This document shows positions 1 through 4,603 of a stretch of DNA of 8,539 nucleotides, one piece after another. Each line of letters opens with the position of its first letter. Within the stretch, counting starts at the first letter, position 1. The notes beneath the pieces were generated by a model that was not told where the DNA came from, made no database searches, and was given only the letters and a program-made list of their open reading frames with translations. A program made the translations under genes and the position numbers. Location: positions 1 through 8,539 of the forward strand of contig CAVEFO010000052.1 of the NCBI GenBank assembly GCA_963615055.1. Reading direction: 5' to 3'. This stretch comes from UBA1822 sp963615055. GTDB lineage: Bacteria; Bacillota; Negativicutes; Veillonellales; Dialisteraceae.

Positions 1-55
1 CACTGGACGTGTAAGGCAGATTTATATCATTGGTGGTTGCGAAAAATAGACGACG
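1..55. repeat. Terminal overlap, left copy (circular-molecule signature)
   Basis: These 55 bases are identical to 8485-8539. The overlap falls inside an open reading frame that continues in frame from the right end into the left end, so it is an assembly overlap of a circular molecule and not a biological terminal repeat. The true length is therefore 8,484 bp. A 55-base overlap is what a de Bruijn assembler using k=55 leaves on a closed circle. Confidence 0.95.
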
Positions 56-546
56 GCCAGAGCGTTGTCGGCGGTCATCGCTATTTTTATTTGATGTGTT
101 TGGCTATATATGCGGTCAAATGCGGCGTTTCAAAGAAACAGTTAAAGACCGATATGCAGGTGATTTTTCCGAAAATTCGAGCATTAGCGCACGAAAATGA
201 GTTTACACAAAAGGACGTGGATAGCGCACTGGAAGCTTACGACAAAGGGTATTTTTGCTTTACGCGTAATGATATTTCAAAATTGTCAGGGATTCCTATT
301 TTGCCGAATAAACGGAATGGACGGAAACGAAAAGAACATATTAAGATTATGAATTTTATCAGAGATGAAATAAATGGTCATAAAGACACTTGGAGAGATG
401 GAAATGGACGTAAACCGAAAAATGAAGTCGTTTATCAATGGCGAGTCGCGCATCCAGACGGGCGGAAGGTCGATTGTATAAAAGATACAGGGATTGATAA
501 AAAAACTTGTTATAAGTGGTGGGCGTGGAAGCCGGAGGAGGGATAA
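1..546 (+). CDS. Primase-like plasmid replication protein, C-terminal part (residues 283-463)
   Basis: This is the 3' part of the gene that starts at 7639 and crosses the circle junction; position 1 is the first base of codon 283. The segment around residues 305-365 (GGHRYFYLMCLAIYAVKCGV, then a TQKDVDSAL helix) resembles the PriCT-type helical domain that follows the catalytic core in plasmid and phage primase-polymerases. After a basic linker (KRNGRKRKEH) the tail reads NPDGRK-like, then CIKDTGIDKKTCYKWW. That is the helix-turn-helix pattern seen at the C-terminus of many Bacillota replication proteins and is probably for DNA binding. The stop at 544-546 lies 3 bases before the next start, and the downstream ribosome site (GGAGGAGGG, 533-541) is inside this gene, so the two are translated from one message. 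The domain naming is from recognition of pattern, not a search. Confidence 0.8.
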   Translation, partial: HWTCKADLYHWWLRKIDDGQSVVGGHRYFYLMCLAIYAVKCGVSKKQLKTDMQVIFPKIRALAHENEFTQKDVDSALEAYDKGYFCFTRNDISKLSGIPILPNKRNGRKRKEHIKIMNFIRDEINGHKDTWRDGNGRKPKNEVVYQWRVAHPDGRKVDCIKDTGIDKKTCYKWWAWKPEEG

Positions 547-549
547 ATT

Positions 550-1251
550 ATGTTGTGGGTTATTACTGATACGCATTTTAATCACAAAGCAATGGTTAAG
601 AGTTGCGGTCGCCCGGAAAATTTCACGTCTTTAATTTGCGAAAATTGGCGACGAATGGTGAAGCCGAAAGACACGGTGATCCATCTTGGAGATTGTTCAT
701 GGTCCCCGGAAGGGATGAATCGCCTTTTGGCGCTTCCAGGAAAGAAGATTTTGGTTCGTGGTAACCACGATGATAAATCGCTTGATAAATATATGGCTAT
801 GGGCTGGGATTTTGCATGTGATTCTGTTGTAATGAAGTTGTCTGGTGTGACTGTTTTGTTTTCTCATGCCCCACGATGGGGGCATCGGGCAGATATAAAT
901 ATACACGGGCATTTCCACGATTTACATCGTGAGGATTTCTCTCGTTTATATCTTCCATTATCTCTTGAGGCCATGGGATATATGCCTATTGCTTTGAATG
1001 ATGAATTTTTGGGTGTTATATCTAGTTGGGTGGATACCCGGCGAATCCCAAAGCTGAAAGATATTTGGGCATTGCACCAAAATCACAGGCCTCTTTTGGT
1101 TCGTGATGTATACGGTGCAGAAGGTCGTGACAAATATGTTTTGTCGTTTACTTCTCATGTTTCATGGAATCAAAATAACATTGGCGATGTTTATATTGAT
1201 TCAATTTTACAAAAATATGGATGTTTTGAAGATAGTTTGAGTATAGTTTGA
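550..1251 (+). CDS. Calcineurin-like metallophosphoesterase, phage/YfcE-like type
   Basis: The 233-aa protein has the complete set of two-metal phosphoesterase motifs: D7-x-H9 (ITDTHFNH), G47-D48, G71-N-H-D74, H106 (SHAP) and G120-H-x-H123. The opening THFNH followed by GRPENF matches the compact phage-type subfamily (usually TSDTHFGHxNI...RPF). All metal ligands are present, so it is probably an active phosphodiesterase or nuclease; the substrate cannot be read from the sequence. The core ends near residue 155 after the usual YMPIALN strand. About 75 further residues (160-233) match nothing I recognise. The start at 550 has an excellent ribosome site (533-541), 3 bases after the replication gene, so it is co-transcribed and may act on replication intermediates or nucleotides. 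The last codons are made of two copies of a 9-bp repeat (1232-1251), so the end of the gene is also a regulatory region. Confidence 0.9.
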   Translation: MLWVITDTHFNHKAMVKSCGRPENFTSLICENWRRMVKPKDTVIHLGDCSWSPEGMNRLLALPGKKILVRGNHDDKSLDKYMAMGWDFACDSVVMKLSGVTVLFSHAPRWGHRADINIHGHFHDLHREDFSRLYLPLSLEAMGYMPIALNDEFLGVISSWVDTRRIPKLKDIWALHQNHRPLLVRDVYGAEGRDKYVLSFTSHVSWNQNNIGDVYIDSILQKYGCFEDSLSIV

Positions 1252-1277
1252 GTCCTCAATTGTTAAAAATGGCGTAT

Positions 1278-1342
1278 TTGTGCAACATTTAAACGATTGT
1301 TATATAATATAGTTTGATGAACTTTGTATAGTTTGAATAATA
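1278..1342 (+). promoter_or_regulatory. Candidate promoters of the 1399 gene
   Basis: Two candidates are visible. The first has a perfect TATAAT at 1303-1308, but only a weak upstream element (TTGTGC, 1278-1283) at a long 19-bp spacing. The second has TTGATG (1314-1319), a 17-bp gap and ATAATA (1337-1342). The second overlaps the 37-bp palindrome and the ATAGTTTGA boxes, so a protein bound there would block it. Confidence 0.45.
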
Positions 1343-1368
1343 GTTTGATATTCAAACTATTATTCAAA
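1332..1368. promoter_or_regulatory. Perfect 37-bp palindrome (17-bp arms, 3-bp centre), likely operator
   Basis: The left arm (1332-1348, beginning TTTGAATAATAG) and right arm (1352-1368, ending CTATTATTCAAA) are perfect reverse complements around TAT. The palindrome contains three of the ATAGTTTGA boxes and lies 30 bp before the start codon at 1399. A symmetric site of this size just upstream of a small DNA-binding gene is typical of an autoregulatory operator. Because the arms are AT-only apart from the TTTGA/TCAAA ends and no T-run follows, a terminator role is less likely. Confidence 0.65.
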
Positions 1369-1398
1369 AATGGCGTATTTATGCGGAGGAGAATTGTT

Positions 1399-1854
1399 AT
1401 GCGAGGTGTTCAAGAACTTTGTGATCGCTATGGTATTAAAAAGGCAGCCTTTTCATTATTTGTTAAGTCTCATAGAGATGAAATAGATCCAGATCGAACG
1501 CATATTACACGAGATGGGAAAAATATGTTTTTTGATGAATTTTCCGTGATTCAGATGGATAAAATTCGTGGCTATACTGATTTACATCGAGTTGTATATG
1601 CTAAAGATACAAGCTATGAAATGATTACCCTCCTTCGGGAAAATGCTGCTTTAAAAGAAGAAATAATACGCCAGCTTCAAGAAAACAACAAGATAAGGGA
1701 AGAGTTGTCAGAAGAGAAGCAGAAAAATGTTGTATTATTGGCGGCGAATCAAAATTATATACTTCAATTAGAGGGCGCTGATCGGCGGCCATCGACTCCG
1801 ACAAGTCCGGCGATGGCTTGGAGAAATTGGCGGAATCGCCATAAAAGGTATTAA
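1399..1854 (+). CDS. Small helix-turn-helix / coiled-coil plasmid protein
   Basis: The protein has 151 aa. Its start was chosen at 1399 because GGAGGAGA (1385-1392) sits 6 bases upstream; in-frame codons further upstream lie in the repeat region and have no ribosome site. Residues 1-55 (VQELCDRYGIKKAAFSLFVK, then an ITRDG/MFFDEF segment) read like a winged or simple helix-turn-helix. Residues 72-125 are a strongly heptad-like coiled coil (LLRENAALKEEIIRQLQENN). A Pro/Thr-rich stretch and a Trp/Arg-rich tail (WRNWRNRHKR) end the protein. This layout of an N-terminal DNA reader and a C-terminal coiled coil recalls accessory plasmid proteins encoded just after Rep in Bacillota plasmids (copy control or partition), but I cannot assign a named family. 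The palindrome and repeats in front suggest autoregulation. Confidence 0.7.
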   Translation: MRGVQELCDRYGIKKAAFSLFVKSHRDEIDPDRTHITRDGKNMFFDEFSVIQMDKIRGYTDLHRVVYAKDTSYEMITLLRENAALKEEIIRQLQENNKIREELSEEKQKNVVLLAANQNYILQLEGADRRPSTPTSPAMAWRNWRNRHKRY

Positions 1855-1946
1855 ATGAGGTCTGTTACGATAAAAAAAGATTCCTAAAATCGCCGTATAG
1901 GCACTTTAGAGACCTGCCCCTATATAGTTATACCCCTCATTTTTTT
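1853..1946 (+). terminator. Candidate terminator after the 1399 gene
   Basis: AAATGAGG (1853-1860, overlapping the stop codon) pairs with CCTCATTT (1935-1942), and the T-run continues through 1946. A competing short stem, AGGTCT (1858-1863) with AGACCT (1911-1916), would exclude it, so the region could fold in two ways. The loop is unusually long for a simple terminator. Confidence 0.35.
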
Positions 1947-1987
1947 CTTCCGCTTTTTAGTCACGCCCCACCGGGACAAGCCCGGCT

Positions 1988-2036
1988 CCAATGAAAAACT
2001 ACCGAACAAAAACCGCGTTCGGTAGTTTTTCATTGG
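1988..2036. terminator. Perfect 20-bp stem hairpin, bidirectional terminator
   Basis: The arms 1988-2007 and 2017-2036 are perfect reverse complements around a 9-base loop. The core CTACCGAAC/GTTCGGTAG is flanked by A5 on the left and T5 on the right, so it gives a stem plus U-run in both directions. It separates the replication operon from the small peptide cassette, whose promoter starts 24 bp further on. Confidence 0.75.
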
Positions 2037-2056
2037 TCTGTAGAAACATTTTAACA

Positions 2057-2065
2057 TGGTATAAT
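2057..2065 (+). promoter_or_regulatory. Extended -10 promoter of the 32-aa peptide gene
   Basis: TGG-TATAAT (2057-2065) is an extended -10 element; no good -35 is present at normal spacing. Transcription would start near 2072. The RNA would then begin with GTTGCA (2072-2077), which pairs with TGCAAC (2092-2097) to form a 5' hairpin directly before the ribosome site. Confidence 0.6.
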
Positions 2066-2114
2066 AGATACGTTGCAACCGCCTCAAATCCTGCAACAGG
2101 AGGGAGGTGTAGTT

Positions 2115-2213
2115 ATGTTTTTCGTTTTTCGTCTCCTGGGCTCCATTGGTCTTAAGGTAGTTGCCCACTACCTAGTCAAGAAATTGATTTCCTGGATTGA
2201 TGGATGGTTGTAA
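2115..2213 (+). CDS. 32-aa hydrophobic cationic peptide, candidate type I toxin
   Basis: ATG at 2115 follows a very strong ribosome site (AGGAGGGAGGTG, 2098-2109), and the frame ends at TAA 2211-2213. The peptide starts MFFVFRLLGSIGLKVV, continues HYLVKKLISWI and ends DGWL. It is hydrophobic or amphipathic with R6, K14, K22 and K23 against one acidic residue, as expected for a small membrane-active peptide. The gene is a self-contained unit: terminator before, own promoter, 5' hairpin, coding region, strong terminator after. A convergent antisense RNA candidate covers its end, and a copy of its start region is placed inside that RNA. Size and layout match Fst-type toxins of the par locus of pAD1 (33 aa, mRNA about 200 nt), but the residues are unlike Fst. 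Alternatives are a small membrane protein of another role or a bacteriocin-like peptide. Confidence 0.7.
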   Translation: MFFVFRLLGSIGLKVVAHYLVKKLISWIDGWL

Positions 2214-2240
2214 TAGTCGTACTTGGACTTAAAACAAGTA

Positions 2241-2272
2241 GAAACCCCCGAAGTTGCCGCTTCGGGGGTTTC
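2241..2272. terminator. Shared GC-rich hairpin terminator of the peptide cassette
   Basis: GAAACCCCCGAAG (2241-2253) and CTTCGGGGGTTTC (2260-2272) form a perfect 13-bp stem with a 6-base loop, 27 bases after the peptide's stop. Being symmetric, it can end both the peptide mRNA (rightward) and the antisense RNA (leftward, followed there by a U-rich stretch). Confidence 0.8.
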
Positions 2273-2309
2273 GTTTGTGCTTTTTGTAGCATGTTTTTCG
2301 TTTTTCCGT
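2241..2309 (-). ncRNA. Candidate antisense RNA (antitoxin, RNA II-like), about 70 nt
   Basis: On the minus strand TGTGG-TATAAT (extended -10, TATAAT at 2321-2316) would start a transcript near 2309. This RNA would begin with the complement of the direct repeat (2306-2291), pass through 2290-2273 and end at the shared hairpin 2272-2241. Its 5' tail can pair with the peptide start codon region (2115-2130), and its hairpin is complementary to the end of the peptide mRNA. This two-point contact is the design known for RNA I and RNA II of par in pAD1. No expression data are available; boundaries are inferred from promoter and terminator positions. Confidence 0.6.
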
Positions 2310-2361
2310 GTTTTTATTATACCACAGTTATCAAAAAAGGCAAATTGAAACAGGTGGTACT

Positions 2362-2721
2362 GTGGGTTCCGCCTTTATGGGACGTGCTAATCAAGTCATG
2401 AACGCCGCCGGGAAGGCCAACGCCAAGGGCGGACCTTTGGGCGTGAAAGTCGCACGCGGCATCGGATATTACATCGGAAACGAAAGCAAGCAAGCCATCG
2501 GGGCTGCCGGGAAAGGCTTGAAAGCCGGATACAAAGGGTCGCTGGGACGGGTTGTCTCCTCCGCCAACCGGAACATCGTCCAACAGGCGGCCAAAACCTA
2601 TAAAAACGCCATGAACCGACAAGACACGGAAATCAAAACCGGCGGGAAAGTAACATCCGCCACTGCCAAAGCCGCCGGAGCCACTTACCGCTTCCTGCGC
2701 GACAAATTCAATGGCAAATAA
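2362..2721 (+). CDS. Gly/Ala/Lys-rich basic protein fragment, possibly a TrbL-like C-terminal tail
   Basis: The open frame runs from before 2308 to TAA at 2719-2721. I chose GTG 2362 because AGGTGG (2352-2357) lies just before it; ATG 2377 is an alternative. The protein (119 aa) is rich in Gly, Ala, Lys and Asn (MNAAGKANAKGG, AAGKGLKAGYKG, TAKAAGATYRF) with no catalytic motif or membrane segment. Such low-complexity basic tails are seen at the C-terminus of TrbL/VirB6-type conjugation proteins, and a TrbL-like fragment lies nearby at 3473. The coding sequence is clearly richer in GC than the DNA on both sides, and there is no promoter of its own, so it is probably the 3' remnant of a longer gene brought in by recombination. 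It could also be an intact small gene of unknown role. My confidence in the reading frame is moderate. Confidence 0.45.
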   Translation: MGSAFMGRANQVMNAAGKANAKGGPLGVKVARGIGYYIGNESKQAIGAAGKGLKAGYKGSLGRVVSSANRNIVQQAAKTYKNAMNRQDTEIKTGGKVTSATAKAAGATYRFLRDKFNGK

Positions 2722-2725
2722 CGCT

Positions 2726-2811
2726 AAAAACGCAAAAAACAGAGGGGATTTCTCATCGCAAAACACACTCCTCCAAGAAAACACCTCTAAAATCCCCTCC
2801 GTTGCGTTTTT
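2726..2811 (+). terminator. Long interrupted hairpin with terminal T-run
   Basis: AAAAACGCAA (2726-2735) pairs with TTGCGTTTTT (2802-2811), and inside it AGGGGATTT (2743-2751) pairs with AAATCCCCT (2790-2798). It begins 5 bases after the stop of the preceding frame and ends in T5, so it is a plausible rightward terminator, although the loop (38 bases) is long. A small open frame across 2711-2953 is a by-product of this structured region. Confidence 0.5.
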
Positions 2812-2876
2812 ACATCCCCCGCAACAACTTATATGGACCACCTTGCAAAAACGGCTACGTGCCCCGTTAAAAAACG

Positions 2877-2910
2877 AAAATTTTTCGCAAACTCTGAAAA
2901 ATTTTCTTTT
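2877..2910 (+). terminator. AT-rich hairpin
   Basis: AAAATTTTTC (2877-2886) and GAAAAATTTT (2896-2905) are perfect arms around a 9-base loop, followed by CTTTT. This is a weak, AT-only stem, one of three hairpins stacked between 2722 and 2942. Confidence 0.3.
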
Positions 2911-2915
2911 TGCAA

Positions 2916-2941
2916 TAAAAAAAGGCACCTATTCGGTGCCT
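2916..2941 (-). terminator. Rho-independent terminator of the lipoprotein gene
   Basis: On the minus strand AGGCACC (2941-2935) pairs with GGTGCCT (2929-2923) around a 5-base loop and is followed by a run of T (2922-2917). It lies about 75 bases past the stop of the minus-strand lipoprotein gene and faces the right way. Confidence 0.8.
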
Positions 2942-3016
2942 CTCCCCATGTGACTCAGTGCGTCATGTAAAATTTGTGTTTTTGTGGCTTACAAATTCAG
3001 AAAAAATCTTTGTCAA

Positions 3017-3436
3017 TTATTCCATAAAGTTAAGATTTGGCAAAACACGCTTATATTCATAAGTGGAATAAAATTTTGCTTTTTTTAAATACTCTTCTTC
3101 ACTTAACTTTCTGTTCGTAATTTTTTGAGCCTCTTTTTTCATAATCAAATAATCATTTGAAAGGTTTACGTTGTCTTTCGACAGTTTTTCCATTTCTTGT
3201 AATTTTAAAGTCACATCTTTTTCGATTTTTTCTATTTCAGGAATTGCTTTTTCCATCTTCTGAATATATTCATCATCATTTCCTTTGTAAGAAGTATCCA
3301 TCTTCTTTACTTCTTCAATACTAGATATAACTTCCATCTTCAATGCATTATACTTCTTCTCCTCATTACAACCCCCAAGGAGAAGCGTAGCGGCTAAAGC
3401 TGCCGTGATACCTGCGATCTTTACCATTCTATTCAT
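3017..3436 (-). CDS. Small secreted lipoprotein with coiled-coil helix
   Basis: The precursor has 139 aa. The start at 3436 was chosen over a longer frame because AGAGG and AAGGA lie just upstream, and because the protein then begins with a proper signal sequence: MNRMVK, a hydrophobic Ala/Leu stretch and the lipobox LGGC with C23 as the lipidated residue. After C23 the chain is highly charged, Lys/Glu-rich and helical (IEEVKKM, KAIPEIEKIEKDV, LQEMEKLS), with no catalytic motif. It should sit at the outer face of the cytoplasmic membrane or, in a diderm host, in the periplasm. It is divergent from the M23 gene with only 36 bp between starts. Small lipoproteins near TrbL-type genes include entry-exclusion proteins such as TrbK, but there is no sequence evidence here for that role. 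I see no clear promoter in front of it. Confidence 0.75.
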   Translation of the reverse strand: MNRMVKIAGITAALAATLLLGGCNEEKKYNALKMEVISSIEEVKKMDTSYKGNDDEYIQKMEKAIPEIEKIEKDVTLKLQEMEKLSKDNVNLSNDYLIMKKEAQKITNRKLSEEEYLKKAKFYSTYEYKRVLPNLNFME

Positions 3437-3472
3437 TTTCCTTACCTCTTTCTTTTTGACGAAAGGCCAGAC

Positions 3473-4603
3473 ATGAAACAATTTCTGAAACTCCTTCTGA
3501 TGACAGCCCTTGCACTTCTTCTGGCCATTTCGTGTGCAAGAGCCGCCTCGGATAATCCGAACGATTTAGCACCTAAGCCTCCTATCCTTGGCGGATATAT
3601 ATCCGGTAACTTCATGGAACCGAGATATAAAGACGGTGTTTTTACCCATTATCACGAAGGATTAGATGTCGGTATCGAAGAAGCATATGTTTATGCTCCC
3701 GTCGATGGTACCGTTTGGCATGGTGACGGGGTTACCGCCGGTTTTGGCGAAGGCTGGGTATACTTTGTTTCCGATGACGATGCCTACCCGGTTAAACTCC
3801 GTATGTTCGTCGGAGATTTGAATAAATGGACGGCGCAACAACCGTCAGATGTAAAAGTGAAAAAAGGAGATCCCATCGGATACATTTCCGGTTTTGTTCC
3901 ACCGTCAAACGGCGCTCATCCTCATTTTCAATTTTACGCGGTCGATCCCGACAGTCCTTACGCTCCGTACCTTAACGATCAAAGCGGTTCCGGCCAAATC
4001 TTGCTAAATCCGGTTCCCATTCTTACATCATTGGGTGTAGACCTTTCCGGTGCCGTAGATTACAGCGGCAACGGTCCCGGTCCGCACGGGAGCGATGGCG
4101 GCCAAAACAAATATATTTCTGTTGCCGCAATGGAATACGTCGGCAATCTTTTGAATAAGATTGTTAAAGATTGGTCCGAAGTTGCAGTTAATTCCGTTGT
4201 GAACATCACCCCCTATGCGTTGTCCTTGCTATCTTTGCTTTGCATCATTGATTTGGCATTGCCAATGCTTTTGGGCGCTTACTCCTCCTTCAATCCGAAT
4301 CAACTCATTGTAAAAGCCTTGAGATATGCGGCTACCTTCGGCCTTATTATATACTGGCCGGAATTTATAAACAAACAAAGAAATTATCGCTCAAAACTGC
4401 TTCTTGTTTTGGGTTTTACCCTTATTTCTGATTGCCTCTCTGATTGTCGTTCCGATTGTTTTGGGGCGATTTCTGATTCTTTTTCTCGTTGCTCATCTAT
4501 GATCTGGGCAATTTGTGGCCATTTTGCGGCATTTTCTATCAACCATAGTGCGGCGCCGGAGCTGTTATATTCAAACTCGATTTTTTTTGTATTAAGCTTT
4601 TGA
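3473..4603 (+). CDS. Secreted M23 peptidase joined to a truncated TrbL-like membrane domain
   Basis: The frame encodes 376 aa, but only residues 1-300 look native. Residues 1-24 are a signal peptide (LLLAISCARA, cleavage after ARA). Residues 40-180 form an M23 (LytM-type) zinc endopeptidase domain with H61-x-x-x-D65 (HEGLDVG) and H149-x-H151 (HPHFQF). All four key residues are present, so it should cut peptidoglycan cross-bridges. After a Gly-rich linker, residues 207-300 (EYVGNLLNKIVKDWSEV, a membrane segment around ITPYALSLLSLLCI, then ALRYAATFGLIIYWPEF) resemble the start of TrbL/VirB6-type secretion proteins. From about 4375 the frame runs into the antisense of the relaxase 3' end, giving a Ser/Cys-rich tail that is not native. 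The gene is thus a 5' fragment of a larger type IV secretion protein. AAAGG (3462-3466) is a usable ribosome site. The TrbL relation is by pattern only. Confidence 0.7.
   Translation: MKQFLKLLLMTALALLLAISCARAASDNPNDLAPKPPILGGYISGNFMEPRYKDGVFTHYHEGLDVGIEEAYVYAPVDGTVWHGDGVTAGFGEGWVYFVSDDDAYPVKLRMFVGDLNKWTAQQPSDVKVKKGDPIGYISGFVPPSNGAHPHFQFYAVDPDSPYAPYLNDQSGSGQILLNPVPILTSLGVDLSGAVDYSGNGPGPHGSDGGQNKYISVAAMEYVGNLLNKIVKDWSEVAVNSVVNITPYALSLLSLLCIIDLALPMLLGAYSSFNPNQLIVKALRYAATFGLIIYWPEFINKQRNYRSKLLLVLGFTLISDCLSDCRSDCFGAISDSFSRCSSMIWAICGHFAAFSINHSAAPELLYSNSIFFVLSF

Larger units (their letters stand above)
1232..1368. repeat. Array of ATAGTTTGA repeats (five direct, one inverted)
   Basis: Exact copies of ATAGTTTGA occur at 1232-1240, 1243-1251, 1309-1317, 1328-1336 and 1340-1348, with an inverted copy at 1352-1360. 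Offsets between starts are 11, 66, 19 and 12 bp; the first two are whole multiples of 11, close to one helical turn. The first two copies form the last codons and stop of the phosphoesterase gene. They look like binding sites for the small coiled-coil protein encoded at 1399, either for autoregulation or as a partition or copy-control site. Confidence 0.8.
1265..1384. repeat. 19-bp direct repeat AAAAATGGCGTATTTRTGC, two copies
   Basis: Copies lie at 1265-1283 and 1366-1384 with a single mismatch (G or A at base 16), 101 bp apart. Each follows a group of ATAGTTTGA boxes, so the box-plus-19-mer module appears duplicated. The second copy ends directly at the ribosome binding site GGAGGAGA (1385-1392) of the 1399 gene, so it forms part of its 5' leader. 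Confidence 0.8.
2108..2309. repeat. Direct repeat linking toxin start and antisense RNA (2108-2132 and 2285-2309)
   Basis: The 16-mer ATGTTTTTCGTTTTTC is exact at 2115-2130 and 2291-2306. The match extends to about 25 bases (TGTAG before, GT after) with two single-base indels. The first copy covers the peptide's start codon and first codons. The second copy lies in the region that the leftward promoter (2316-2321) would transcribe as antisense. The antisense RNA would therefore carry a sequence complementary to the toxin start codon, although it is encoded downstream of the gene. Confidence 0.85.

Noticed and set aside
1..55. Terminal direct repeat of a transposon or linear phage
   Set aside because: The repeat lies inside one continuous coding frame and equals a common assembler word length, so circular closure explains it better.
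1920..2168. 82-codon minus-strand frame across the 20-bp stem hairpin
   Set aside because: It covers a terminator and the toxin promoter in antisense and has no ribosome site.
2204..2401. Open frame of 65 codons on the plus strand across the peptide terminator
   Set aside because: It runs through the shared hairpin and the antisense RNA region, has no ribosome site and is composed of frame-shifted reading of structured DNA.
2317..2928. 203-codon frame on the minus strand
   Set aside because: It is the antisense of the GC-rich basic gene and of the following hairpins; no start signal and no protein-like pattern.
2711..2953. 80-codon frame overlapping the end of the basic gene
   Set aside because: No ribosome site; it crosses three hairpins and the minus-strand terminator.
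4375..4603. Cys/Ser-rich C-terminal domain of the M23 protein
   Set aside because: It is read-through into the antisense of the relaxase 3' end; the repeated SDC pattern mirrors the QSERQSE repeats on the other strand.
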